Positions 1-7,622 of a stretch of DNA of 38,134 bases are shown here, piece by piece. Source of the stretch: Pseudomonas folii (GTDB lineage: Bacteria; Pseudomonadota; Gammaproteobacteria; Pseudomonadales; Pseudomonadaceae). Position numbers and translations under genes: made by a program. The stretch lies in NCBI RefSeq assembly GCF_014357575.1, contig NZ_JACONW010000048.1, positions 1 to 38,134 of the forward strand, in the 5' to 3' direction. Each line of letters starts with the position of its first letter. The first letter of the stretch is position 1. The notes beneath the pieces are model-generated. The model was not told where the DNA came from. It saw only the letters and a program-made list of their open reading frames with translations, and made no database searches.

Positions 1-30
1 ACAGGTCCAATGTCTGCTTCGCGACCGCGC
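1..30. repeat. Right end of a dispersed BIME-type repeat
   Basis: The first bases (acaggtccaatgtctgcttc and onward) match the right-hand tail of the complete BIME copies that end near 12920 and 29280. The window therefore starts inside, or just after, another copy lying downstream of the glycosyltransferase gene. Only the tail is visible. Confidence 0.55.
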
Positions 31-82
31 GGCGTCGAAAGCGGGTCGGCCACACCTACCGGATTTCTTGCAAACACAGCAA

Positions 83-817
83 TCATGGCAACCACCGCCG
101 CCAGAGGATCAACGGGAAACGTCCCAGCATGCCGAAGAACAGCTTGGTGTGCATTTTCGAGATCAGTGCGTTGTCGTGGAACATCCGGAAATGCGACAGG
201 CCGTCCTGCGGGTAATGCACCTTGGTCGGCAGCCAGACCATCGGCTGATTCAGCCACGAGAGGCGCACGAGAATTTCCGAGTCGAAATCCATGCGCTTGC
301 CCACCTGCACGGTGTTGATCAAATGCAGCACGGGCGCCAGAGGGTAAACCCGAAAGCCGCACATCGAATCCTTGATCTGCAAGGACAGGCTGTTGACCCA
401 TACCCAGAAATGCGTGAGGTAGCGGGCATACAAGCGGCCTTTTGGCACGCTGGCATCGTATTGCGGATAACCGCAGATCAGCGCGTTGGGCTGCTGGCGT
501 GATGCGTCGAGGAAGACGCCGAGGTCAGACAGATCATGCTGACCATCAGCATCCACTTGCAGGGCATGGCTGAAACCCAGACGCTGTGCTTCACGGAAAC
601 CCGCCATGACAGCACCGCCTTTGCCCTGATTGACGGGCAGCGTGACCAGATAAACGTTATCGCCTTGCTCCAGTTCACGCAGCACTGCGGCGCAAGCCGG
701 GCTGCTGGCGTCGTCCACCAGGACACACGGCAAACCAGCGGCGAGCACCGCCTGAGCCACCGCAGGCACCGCCAGTTCATGGTCGAACACCGGGATGATG
801 GCGCAGGGGTTATGCAT
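83..817 (-). CDS. Family 2 glycosyltransferase of the aryl-polyene-type cluster
   Basis: A 244-residue GT-A fold glycosyltransferase. It has an N-terminal nucleotide-binding strand with VDDASS (about residues 34-39) and the metal-binding DxD-type motif in VDADGQHD (about 88-95), as in dolichol-phosphate-mannose-synthase-like family 2 enzymes. There is no C-terminal membrane anchor beyond a short hydrophobic stretch near the end. Family 2 enzymes move a sugar from a nucleotide-sugar to a lipid or glycan acceptor; the substrate cannot be read here. It follows the ACP, AMP-ligase and acyltransferase genes on the same strand. Aryl polyene clusters usually contain such a glycosyltransferase, thought to decorate or anchor the lipid. 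It is separated from the gene before it by about 260 bp holding two REP pairs, so it may be less tightly co-transcribed. The ATG start has only a weak ribosome site. Confidence 0.85.
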   Translation of the reverse strand: MHNPCAIIPVFDHELAVPAVAQAVLAAGLPCVLVDDASSPACAAVLRELEQGDNVYLVTLPVNQGKGGAVMAGFREAQRLGFSHALQVDADGQHDLSDLGVFLDASRQQPNALICGYPQYDASVPKGRLYARYLTHFWVWVNSLSLQIKDSMCGFRVYPLAPVLHLINTVQVGKRMDFDSEILVRLSWLNQPMVWLPTKVHYPQDGLSHFRMFHDNALISKMHTKLFFGMLGRFPLILWRRWLP

Positions 818-852
818 GGGAAGAACCCCGCAGAAAACTGGTCAGATGCGGG

Positions 853-948
853 TCCCTGTGGGAGCGGTGCTTGCCCGCGATAAGGCTGGACGCAATTGGC
901 CTGAGAATCGCGGTCCCCTTATCGCGGGCAAGCCTCGCTCCAACAGGA
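853..948. repeat. REP pair (BIME)
   Basis: Two inverted arms, around tgcttgcccgcgataagg and ccttatcgcgggcaagc, are separated by about 30 bases. This is the common Pseudomonas 'gggagc...ttgcccgcgat' REP family. It lies in the gap between the glycosyltransferase and the AMP-ligase gene. Confidence 0.8.
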
Positions 949-978
949 GCGGCGTTTGCCAAGGCGTTCCCAATTCCA

Positions 979-1056
979 GGTAGGAGCCAACTTGTTGGCG
1001 AGGCGTTGTGCCTGACACACCCTGTGGGGACTCTCGCGAACAAGTTCGCTCCTACC
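979..1056. repeat. Second REP pair, 'ggtaggagc...aacttgtt' type
   Basis: The arms ggtaggagccaacttgttgg and gaacaagttcgctcctacc are inverted around a 25-30 base centre. A lone half of the same family is seen near 29278. It fills the rest of the 260-bp gap inside the biosynthetic operon. Confidence 0.75.
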
Positions 1057-1077
1057 GGGAATGCCATCGCTTTCAAG

Positions 1078-2781
1078 TTAAACATTGCCTGCCTCCAGCA
1101 ATATCCGGCCACTGGAACACGCTGCGTCGCCGTTGCGGAAAGCGAAGTAGAGTTTGCCGCGCTCGGCGTCGAAGCGCAGGGTCAGGTTGATCTGGTCACC
1201 GGGGCGGACCAGTTGCTGGAACTTGAGAACTTCCATCCCGGCAAATTTTGCCGGCACGTCCATCAAACGCTGACCCAGCGCCATGGCCCAGCTCACTTGA
1301 ACCACGCCCGGCAATACCGGAGCTGTCGGGAAGTGACCGCTGAAGTACGCCAGATCTGGCGGCACGCTTAATTGCAGATGCCACTCGCCATCCATGTTCT
1401 GTTGCGCCAGCACTTCCGCTTCTTTTCCGCGTGGTGCCATTAACAGCGCCTGAACTTCGGTTTGAGGCAGTTTGCCCTGTGCGTTCAGTGGCAACTGACG
1501 CAGCATGCGCCAGCGACGGGGCAGGGCGATCGCTTCGCAATGACCGCTCAAGTGCTGGCGCAGGGTTTGCGTCAGATTGCGTCGGCCTTGATTGCGCAAG
1601 GCATGTAAACCCGCGGCGCTGAGCACCACCAATGCGCCCAGCGAGGCACGATTTTCCTGCACCACACCCAGACGCGCCTCACTGACCCATTCATGGCTGA
1701 CCAGTGCCTGCTCCAAGAGCGGCAGGGAAATACGTTTTTCTTCGAGTTTGACGATGCGATCCAGTCGTCCAAGCAGTTCAAAACGGCCGTCTTCGGCCAT
1801 GCGCACCGCGTCGGCAGTGTGTTCGATGTGGCCTGTCGGCATGTACGTCGAACTGATGTGCAAGGCACCGTCGGCATCCTGGCCCAGTTCGACACCTGAG
1901 AAGGCCTGCCAGAGGTTTTCTCCCTGACGCCAGCCGATACCGCCGGTTTCCGAGCTGCCAAGTATTTCGGTCGGCCACTGCCCCAATCGCTGATACAGGC
2001 TCTCAGCCGCCTCCACAGGTAATGCGCCGCCAGAGGAGAACACCCGGCGTACCTTGCCCAGACTTGGCCAATCGAGGTTGTCGCCCATGCGCTTGAGCAA
2101 CGCAGGGCTGGCTACCCAGGCGAACTGCGGGAATTCGCGACTGGCGCGCTGCAGGTCTTCCGGGAACGGCAGCTGTTTGCGAACGAAGCACCGCCCCGCG
2201 CTCAAAGGCCACAGCACGCGGAGCAGCAGACCATAGATGTGTTGCGTCGCCACGCTGCCGATAATGCAGGCCGCGCCCAGGTCTGCGCCCCAGAGTTGTT
2301 CCAGCGCATCGACTTCATTGGCCAGTTGCCGCAAGCGTTTTTCGATCAGCTTGGGTTCACCGCTGGAGCCGGACGTACACAGGCTCAAGCAGCATTCATC
2401 CAGATCCAGCGGCGCTGGCGGCAATGGCTCGGCGTGCAGCTCTTGCAGCTTGCGGTCGCCCGGCAGATCAGTCAGCCAGGCATCCACATGCCCGGCCCAG
2501 CGCTCGCGGGTCTGGGCTTGCAGGTCGGCGGGCAGCAGCACGCTGACGTCCGCGCGCCAGGCTGCAAATAGCGCAATCGCCAACTCGCCAGCGTCTTCCA
2601 GGTGCACGGCCAGCCGCTTGATGCCGTGGGTTTGCAGGCCTGCTGCGACGCTCAACGCTTGCTCGCAAAACTGCGCATGGTTCAGCGCCGGAGCCTGCGT
2701 CAGCTCACGGGCTGACTGCGGGTCAAGCAGCAGGCGTTCGGGTTTAATCCAGTCAACAACCATCCGGTTCATGCATTCCAT
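1078..2781 (-). CDS. AMP-dependent acyl/aryl ligase fused to a FabZ-like 3-hydroxyacyl-ACP dehydratase
   Basis: A two-domain enzyme of about 567 residues. The N-terminal part is an adenylate-forming ligase with the phosphate-binding loop TSGSSGEPK (about residues 136-144) and the later GSSETGG motif (about 275-281). It would activate an aromatic or fatty starter acid as an acyl-AMP for loading on the neighbouring ACPs. The last 110 residues form a hot-dog dehydratase with [11 protein letters not shown] (from about 480), the signature around the catalytic His of FabZ/FabA. In many aryl polyene clusters these are two separate proteins; here they are one chain. The start is uncertain: an ATG at 2781 lies one base after the stop of the upstream gene, and ATGs at 2772 and 2763 are also possible. 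A more distal in-frame TTG (2829) would overlap the preceding gene and is less likely. Confidence 0.88.
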   Translation of the reverse strand: MECMNRMVVDWIKPERLLLDPQSARELTQAPALNHAQFCEQALSVAAGLQTHGIKRLAVHLEDAGELAIALFAAWRADVSVLLPADLQAQTRERWAGHVDAWLTDLPGDRKLQELHAEPLPPAPLDLDECCLSLCTSGSSGEPKLIEKRLRQLANEVDALEQLWGADLGAACIIGSVATQHIYGLLLRVLWPLSAGRCFVRKQLPFPEDLQRASREFPQFAWVASPALLKRMGDNLDWPSLGKVRRVFSSGGALPVEAAESLYQRLGQWPTEILGSSETGGIGWRQGENLWQAFSGVELGQDADGALHISSTYMPTGHIEHTADAVRMAEDGRFELLGRLDRIVKLEEKRISLPLLEQALVSHEWVSEARLGVVQENRASLGALVVLSAAGLHALRNQGRRNLTQTLRQHLSGHCEAIALPRRWRMLRQLPLNAQGKLPQTEVQALLMAPRGKEAEVLAQQNMDGEWHLQLSVPPDLAYFSGHFPTAPVLPGVVQVSWAMALGQRLMDVPAKFAGMEVLKFQQLVRPGDQINLTLRFDAERGKLYFAFRNGDAACSSGRILLEAGNV

Positions 2782-2782
2782 T

Positions 2783-3328
2783 TCATGCCGCGCCTCTGAC
2801 TCGGCGGCGGACCAGCCATTCGCCTGCAAACAGCAGGCCCATCAATCCGTATGAAACAAGTCCGGTGTACAGCGCCCACCAGGACAGCGGAGCCCACAGC
2901 GTCAAACCCGCTGCGATCAACCCGTTGGCCAGAAAAAACCAGCACCACACCACCGTAACCTGACGTGTGTAGCGGACAGCCTTTTCCGGCAATTGCGGAT
3001 CACCCAAACGCGCCATGCGTTCGACGATCGGCGGCCCATGAATCAGGCTCATGCCAAACAGACTCAGCATTGAAGCGCTGATCAACACCGGGTACCACCG
3101 CAGCAATTCAGCGCTGTCCAGCAGGCCCAGAAGCAGGCAAAAGCCAATGGCGATCAACGCCGTGATCAGCGTGGCGGGCCGCTTGCGCGCGGTCAGCGCA
3201 CGTCCCAGCCACAAGACACCCAGCAGTAACGCAAACTGCCAGGGCGCGAAGTGTTCGGTACCGTAGTAAACCGCGAACGGGTACAACACGCCCGCCAGCA
3301 ATAGACCCAGTCCGATCAGCCGCTTCAT
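2783..3328 (-). CDS. COG4648-like integral membrane protein of the polyene cluster
   Basis: A 181-residue protein with at least four or five hydrophobic helices: near the N-terminus (GLGLLLAGVLYPFAVYY), mid-protein around LITALIAIGFCLLLGLL, and towards the C-terminus around VVWCWFFLANGLIAAGL. It ends with an arginine-rich tail (RRRVRG). It resembles the small membrane proteins found beside ACPs in aryl polyene and related lipid clusters; their biochemical role is not known. The ATG overlaps the stop codon of the ACP gene before it (ATGA), which indicates translational coupling. I infer a role in export or membrane docking of the product from context only. Confidence 0.8.
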   Translation of the reverse strand: MKRLIGLGLLLAGVLYPFAVYYGTEHFAPWQFALLLGVLWLGRALTARKRPATLITALIAIGFCLLLGLLDSAELLRWYPVLISASMLSLFGMSLIHGPPIVERMARLGDPQLPEKAVRYTRQVTVVWCWFFLANGLIAAGLTLWAPLSWWALYTGLVSYGLMGLLFAGEWLVRRRVRGAA

Positions 3329-3579
3329 TCTGTGGCGTTGGCTAGACGGTATACCGCCTCGACGACGTCGTTGACGGTGCGTACCGCCTTGAATTCTTCG
3401 GCAGCGATTTTGGTGCCGGTCTTGCGTTTGATGTGGTCGATCAGGTCCACGGCGTCAATGCTGTCAATTTCCAGATCCTGATAAAGATTGGCTTGCAGAG
3501 TGACTCGCTCAGGCTCAAGTTCGAACAGCTCTACCAGCGCATCGCGCAGGATTTCGAAGATGTCTTCACGGGTTTGCAT
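3325..3579 (-). CDS. Acyl carrier protein (second of two)
   Basis: An 84-residue acidic ACP. The phosphopantetheine attachment serine is in EIDSIDAVDL (about residues 36-45), the usual DSL motif with Ile in place of Leu. It carries the growing acyl chain as a thioester for the ketosynthase and dehydratase of the cluster. The ATG is preceded by GAGGA about seven bases upstream, and the start is nine bases after the stop of the other ACP. Two tandem ACPs next to a ligase/dehydratase and a ketosynthase-like gene are typical of aryl polyene clusters. Confidence 0.92.
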   Translation of the reverse strand: MQTREDIFEILRDALVELFELEPERVTLQANLYQDLEIDSIDAVDLIDHIKRKTGTKIAAEEFKAVRTVNDVVEAVYRLANATE

Positions 3580-3588
3580 GTCAATTCC

Positions 3589-3849
3589 TCAGGCCGCTTG
3601 TCGTGCGCTGACAAAAGCCGCGAGGCTGTCCACGCTGGTGAAATGGTCACGGGTGTCTTTGGCGTCCGCATCGATCTTGATGCCGTAACGCTTCTGGATC
3701 GCCAGCCCCAGTTCCAGGGCATCTACAGAATCAAGACCCAGCCCCTCACCGAAGAGGATCTGGTCGTTGCCAATGTCGTGGGTGCTGATGTCTTCGAGGC
3801 CCAGGGCGTCGATGATCAGTTGCTTAATGTCTTGATGTAGAACGCTCAT
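3589..3849 (-). CDS. Acyl carrier protein (first of two)
   Basis: An 86-residue ACP with the attachment serine in GLGLDSVDALEL. The ATG at 3849 starts the natural N-terminus MSVLHQDIKQL; a longer reading to 3909 would begin inside the acyltransferase gene without ACP-like sequence. It overlaps the end of the acyltransferase gene by 26 bases. It is longer and more divergent at the N-terminus than the second ACP. Aryl polyene systems use two ACPs with distinct roles, and that is the likely reason for the pair here. Confidence 0.92.
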   Translation of the reverse strand: MSVLHQDIKQLIIDALGLEDISTHDIGNDQILFGEGLGLDSVDALELGLAIQKRYGIKIDADAKDTRDHFTSVDSLAAFVSARQAA

Positions 3850-4636
3850 CCAAGGCGAGCTCCCTGATGAAATAGTGATGCAGGTGGTCGTTGAGCTTGC
3901 GCGACACAACAGGCGCCGGGCCTAGCGCAGCAAAGGCGTGTGGGTCTATATCGGCACCAACGCGCAAACTGAAGTGCACGCGCCGTAAAGGGATGCGATA
4001 CCAGGGCTCGGCCTTGGTCAGCGTCGTCGGGCTGACCTGAATGACGACCGGAGTGATCACCGAGGCACCGCGCAAGGCAATGGCAGCAGCGCCGCGATGA
4101 AATTGCGGCGCGCAACCGGGCTGTGTCCGGGTGCCTTCCGGGAATACGATCAGAGTCTGGCCATCGCGAAGGGCGTCAGCAGCGGTGTCGAGCATCTCGG
4201 CGCTGCCATCGTTGCTGATGTAGCCGGTGGAGCGCACCGGGCCACAGGTAAAAGGGTTTTCCCAGAGGCTGTGTTTGACTACGCAATTGGCGTCGCGCAC
4301 CAGCCCGATCAGAAACACCACATCGATCAGCGAAGGGTGGTTGGCGATGATCATCTGCCCCGGACGACCCAGCCGTTCTGCGCCTTCTATTTCGTAAGTC
4401 AGTACGCCGCTTTTCGCCATGCGCTGGATGAACACCCAGAACAGACGGCTGATGGTCCGTCTGGCTTGCTGGCGCTTTTTGGTCTGATCGCCTGGCAGGC
4501 AGCGCAGCAGCGGGAAATACAGCAAGCGCAGGCACAGCCCGCCCACCCCGAACAGGGCAAAGCACATCGCGGTAGCGAAGAGGCGCCAGTAATAGGCGTC
4601 CTGACGCTTTTTCAGTGGTTGCGTTGCCAGTTCCAT
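3824..4636 (-). CDS. PlsC-type lysophospholipid/1-acylglycerol-3-phosphate acyltransferase
   Basis: A 270-residue membrane-associated acyltransferase. An N-terminal hydrophobic segment (around LFATAMCFALFGVGGLCLRLL) is followed by the HX4D box in NHPSLID and the FPEGTR substrate-phosphate motif, the two hallmarks of the PlsC family. It would transfer an acyl or polyene-acyl group from ACP to a lipid acceptor at the inner membrane. The ATG at 4636 has GGAAG eight bases upstream. A TTG at 4663 would lengthen it by nine residues but has no ribosome site. The gene overlaps the end of the ketosynthase-like gene by 25 bases and the next ACP by 26, so translation is probably coupled. Confidence 0.88.
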   Translation of the reverse strand: MELATQPLKKRQDAYYWRLFATAMCFALFGVGGLCLRLLYFPLLRCLPGDQTKKRQQARRTISRLFWVFIQRMAKSGVLTYEIEGAERLGRPGQMIIANHPSLIDVVFLIGLVRDANCVVKHSLWENPFTCGPVRSTGYISNDGSAEMLDTAADALRDGQTLIVFPEGTRTQPGCAPQFHRGAAAIALRGASVITPVVIQVSPTTLTKAEPWYRIPLRRVHFSLRVGADIDPHAFAALGPAPVVSRKLNDHLHHYFIRELALDERSTSRH

Positions 4637-5334
4637 AACCGGTTCTTCCAGGCGTGTCGGCAAGTGTGTTGTTCAGTGTTGAGCGTTCGCAGCAGATTCA
4701 GGGCATGGGGCCATTCGCTACAAGGCCGTTCCTCTTCACTGGCCGGCTGCAAGGTCAACTGCCAGTCCGTTCCCGGGGTCAGCAGCAGGCCAACGGCATA
4801 TGGGAAGGGCACGTCGTCTATCCAGCCCGAGTAGGCCTGTGGCGGCTGTTCTTCGGTCACGATCAGCAGCACCGCAGGCGCACCCTCTGCCAACAGTGCG
4901 GCGGCTTCGAAAGCACCATGCTCCAGGCCGTCACCTGCTGCTGCCAGGGCCGTCATTTCGCTGGTTTCACCACGCATGATCGACCACAAGCCAATGACCG
5001 CGTTGTGCACGGACAGGCTGAACTGGGTCGGTGACAAGGGCTGGCTATCGGCGACGTCACGCAGGATTTCGAAGGTGCGAGGTGTCTCACCGTGACGCGA
5101 GACAAATACCAGTGGCAGCCGCACGTGACCTTCAGCCAGCGGCCAGCCCACGGCAAATGCCATGCGGGCCAGACGACCGAGGCGGCGGCGCTGCATGGCA
5201 GGCAGGAACGACACATCAGGCGATTCATCGCTGATCTGCAAGGGCGTCGGGTGCCGACTCCAGGCCTGCCAGTCGTCGACGTGAGTCAACCCCGGTGCCC
5301 AGGCGCGCCATTGTGCGATGTTGAACGTAATCAA
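4612..5334 (-). CDS. Beta-ketoacyl-synthase-like protein (chain-length-factor type) of the polyene cluster
   Basis: A 240-residue protein resembling the short N-terminal ketosynthase family (Ketoacyl-synt_2) found in aryl polyene clusters and often annotated as chain length factor. It has the family's N-terminal block with SFLPAMQRRRLGRLARMA and the mid-protein SQPLSPTQFSLSVHNAVIG region. It is far shorter than an active ketosynthase (about 400 residues), and I see no Cys-His-His catalytic set, so it is probably a partner subunit. The only sensible start is a TTG with GGAAG eight bases upstream. It is the first gene of the minus-strand operon in this window and is divergent from parA. Confidence 0.82.
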   Translation of the reverse strand: MITFNIAQWRAWAPGLTHVDDWQAWSRHPTPLQISDESPDVSFLPAMQRRRLGRLARMAFAVGWPLAEGHVRLPLVFVSRHGETPRTFEILRDVADSQPLSPTQFSLSVHNAVIGLWSIMRGETSEMTALAAAGDGLEHGAFEAAALLAEGAPAVLLIVTEEQPPQAYSGWIDDVPFPYAVGLLLTPGTDWQLTLQPASEEERPCSEWPHALNLLRTLNTEQHTCRHAWKNRLWNWQRNH

Positions 5335-5607
5335 AGAATTATCTTCCCGCCCCTGCGGGCTACTGCTTACTGCGATATTGCTGGCAATCTGCCCGGAACT
5401 CGCTTGTTTCCGCTCAAACGTCGGGCATTATCCCGATGAGGATGAACAGTAGCAATTTGTTAAAAACAAATATGTCGGAATTTGACACTTTTCCGGTGGG
5501 ATTTTGTCGTGTGTGGTTGAAGCGCTCGCCGTTGTAACGTGCATTGCATAGACTCCAGCAACCAACCATTTCCCTGTACTCAATCCAGGCATCAAGGAGG
5601 TCAACTC
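5335..5607. promoter_or_regulatory. Divergent intergenic region between the polyene operon and parA
   Basis: About 270 bp between two diverging genes, with an AT-rich core around 5450-5480 (agcaatttgttaaaaacaaa). It must hold both promoters. I cannot place -10/-35 boxes with confidence. The parA ribosome site AAGGAGG at 5594-5600 is strong. Confidence 0.5.
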
Positions 5608-6381
5608 ATGCGTCGGGTGGTTTTCAATCAGAAGGGTGGCGTTGGCAAGTCCAGCATCGCCTGCAACCTGGCAGCAGTCAGTGCTCATGAAGGGTATCGG
5701 ACGCTATTGATCGATCTTGATGCGCAGGCCAATTCGACTCAGTACCTGACCGGTCTGACGGGGGATGACATCCCCATGGGTATTGCCGAATTTTTCAAGC
5801 AGACCCTGTCGTCCGGGCCGTTTGCGAAGAAAAACCACGTCGATATCTACGAAACGCCATTCGATAACCTTCATGTGGTGACCGCGACCCCCGAGTTGGC
5901 TGACCTGCAGCCCAAGCTGGAAGCCAAGCACAAGATCAATAAGCTCAGAAAATTGCTGGATGAACTGAGCGAGGATTATGAGCGGATCTATCTGGATACT
6001 CCGCCAGCGCTGAATTTTTATGCGGTTTCGGCGCTGATCGCCGCAGATCGTGTATTGATACCTTTTGATTGCGACAGCTTTTCTCGACAGGCGCTGTATG
6101 GCCTGATCAAGGAAGTGGAAGAATTGCGGGAAGATCACAACGAAGACCTGCAAGTGGAAGGGATCATCGTCAATCAGTTCCAGCCACGGGCCAGCCTGCC
6201 GCAGCAGATGCTTGACGAGCTGATCGCCGAGGGGCTGCCTGTATTGCCGGTGTATTTGAACGCCTCGGTGAAGATGCGCGAATCGCACGAGGCCAGCAAA
6301 CCCCTGATCTACCTTGAGCCGCGCCACAAACTGACCCAGCAGTTCGTGGAGCTGCATCATTGGTTGGAGACCTATGCTTAG
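5608..6381 (+). CDS. Orphan ParA-family ATPase
   Basis: A 257-residue deviant-Walker P-loop ATPase. The A motif KGGVGKSS lies at residues 8-15, the A' region LLIDLDAQANST follows, and the B-type stretch is IYLDTPP. This is the ParA/Soj/MinD family, which forms ATP-dependent dimers that position cargo such as DNA, chemoreceptors or enzyme complexes. The ATG at 5608 follows a near-perfect AAGGAGG seven bases upstream; earlier in-frame codons lack a ribosome site. No parB or parS-like partner is visible, so this is probably not the chromosomal partition protein. It is transcribed away from the polyene operon, and any link with it is untested. A REP pair follows the stop. Confidence 0.88.
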   Translation: MRRVVFNQKGGVGKSSIACNLAAVSAHEGYRTLLIDLDAQANSTQYLTGLTGDDIPMGIAEFFKQTLSSGPFAKKNHVDIYETPFDNLHVVTATPELADLQPKLEAKHKINKLRKLLDELSEDYERIYLDTPPALNFYAVSALIAADRVLIPFDCDSFSRQALYGLIKEVEELREDHNEDLQVEGIIVNQFQPRASLPQQMLDELIAEGLPVLPVYLNASVKMRESHEASKPLIYLEPRHKLTQQFVELHHWLETYA

Positions 6382-6420
6382 GGGAGATCCTGACGCGCGT
6401 ATCCTGGTAAACGACGGCCC

Positions 6421-6510
6421 GTAGGACTGGCTTTAGCCGGGAGGACTGTGTTTCTGGCGAAAGATACAGGGCGAATGTACCGGCCCTCTCCCGGCTAAAG
6501 CCAGTCCTAC
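6421..6510. repeat. REP pair with perfect 21-bp arms ('gtaggactggctttagccgg' type)
   Basis: Arms at 6421-6441 and 6490-6510 are exact inverted copies. The centre contains gaatgtaccggccc, also present in the related element at 18311-18400. It lies between the convergent parA and PAAR genes, where it may act as a transcript 3' end. Confidence 0.85.
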
Positions 6511-6534
6511 GAAGACCGTGTTATCCCTGAAACT

Positions 6535-6933
6535 TCAGGTTTTGCTTGCTGAGCGGAGGTCGCAGGGCCTTACACCTTCCTTCACAGCAGCATTCATCTT
6601 GTCCACCACGAGCCTCGCCCGCTTGGCCAGGCCTTTCGGGATATCGATTGCTGCATCCATGTCCGCCGCAAGGGTTTGCTGGGTCGCGATCAACTGATGG
6701 CTGCCGATATCGCAGTCGCACTTGACGTTGTGGCCGTGGGTTGCGACAGCAATGTATTCATCAATGAACGTCGGGTTGCCCTGGGCGATGTAACCGACGG
6801 TCCCGCAGGCCGGGCACCACACCGGGTCGCCCATCCGGGCAAGCCTGCGAAGGTCCATGAGTTGAGTTGCCGATGCACTCAATACAAATCCACCAGTAGT
6901 GGTTGGATCGTCTTCCCTGACTACGTATGACAT
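6535..6933 (-). CDS. PAAR-domain protein with short C-terminal extension
   Basis: A 132-residue protein. Residues 1-90 fit a PAAR domain: GGFVLSASA near the start, a pair of cysteines in CPACGTVG, then VATHGHNVKCDCDIG with the conserved GH...C.C metal-binding pattern. PAAR proteins cap the VgrG spike of type VI secretion systems and can carry effectors. The remaining 40 residues (DAAIDIPKGLAKRARLVVDK onward) are a mostly helical tail too short for a known toxin. No VgrG, Hcp or adaptor gene is nearby, so it is an orphan PAAR that may serve a distant T6SS. The ATG has GGAAG about eight bases upstream. Confidence 0.8.
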   Translation of the reverse strand: MSYVVREDDPTTTGGFVLSASATQLMDLRRLARMGDPVWCPACGTVGYIAQGNPTFIDEYIAVATHGHNVKCDCDIGSHQLIATQQTLAADMDAAIDIPKGLAKRARLVVDKMNAAVKEGVRPCDLRSASKT

Positions 6934-7025
6934 GGATGTACTTCCGTTAAGCGAGTCGGAATCAAATCCTAGGTCTGAATAACGCAGTTGGGAGCGGCAA
7001 ATCGCTGTTTCGGAAAGGCCCTACG

Positions 7026-7053
7026 GAAAAATCAGCAAAGCGAACGCGCTGAC
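7026..7053 (-). terminator. Rho-independent terminator of trxC
   Basis: Read on the minus strand, just after the trxC stop, the sequence is tcagcgcgttcgctttgctga followed by five T's. This is a GC-containing hairpin with a short U tract, sixteen bases past the stop codon. Confidence 0.55.
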
Positions 7054-7068
7054 TTCCCGTAGATCGAT

Positions 7069-7503
7069 TCAGATGCCTTGGCTTTTCAACCACGCCAGCA
7101 GCTGCTGCAACGGGAACGCGCCGCTTTGACGCGCAACTTCCTTACCATTGCGGAACAGGATCAGGCTGGGGATCGACCTAATACCCAGCTGTCCTGACAA
7201 CTGCGGGTTGGCTTCACTGTTCAGTTTGGCCAGTCGGCATCGCCCGGCCAATTCGCCGGCCGCCTGCTCAAAAATTGGCGCGAAGGATTTACACGGGCCG
7301 CACCACTCCGCCCAGACGTCCACCAGCAGCGGTAGATCGCCTTTGATCTGGCTGGCGTAATCGCCCTGAGTCAGATTGAACGGTGTGCTCAGCAACACCT
7401 GTTGTTTGCAGCGGCCACATTTGGGGTGGTCGTCCAGGCGCTCATTGGGGATTCGATTAAGCCCGTTGCAATGCGGGCAGGGGATCAGCATGGGTTCTGA
7501 CAT
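7069..7503 (-). CDS. trxC: Thioredoxin 2 (TrxC)
   Basis: A 144-residue thioredoxin with an N-terminal zinc ribbon (CPHC at about residues 9-12 and CGRC at 29-32) and the redox centre WCGPCK (about 68-73). The zinc ribbon separates TrxC from thioredoxin 1. It is a cytosolic protein-disulfide reductase fed by thioredoxin reductase and is often linked to oxidative stress. The ATG has a strong GGAGG four bases upstream. It is transcribed alone, divergent from the racemase, with a likely terminator after the stop. Length and motifs are normal for the family. Confidence 0.95.
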   Translation of the reverse strand: MSEPMLIPCPHCNGLNRIPNERLDDHPKCGRCKQQVLLSTPFNLTQGDYASQIKGDLPLLVDVWAEWCGPCKSFAPIFEQAAGELAGRCRLAKLNSEANPQLSGQLGIRSIPSLILFRNGKEVARQSGAFPLQQLLAWLKSQGI

Positions 7504-7622
7504 GGGGCCTCCAAAATCTAGTGATGCGCAGATTGTACTGCTCGGTTCTCGCCTGGCTGTGACTGGTTTGGGGGGATGAATGCCCCTAGGCTGGTTTCAA
7601 CGGTTCAGTGACGGAGCAAAGC

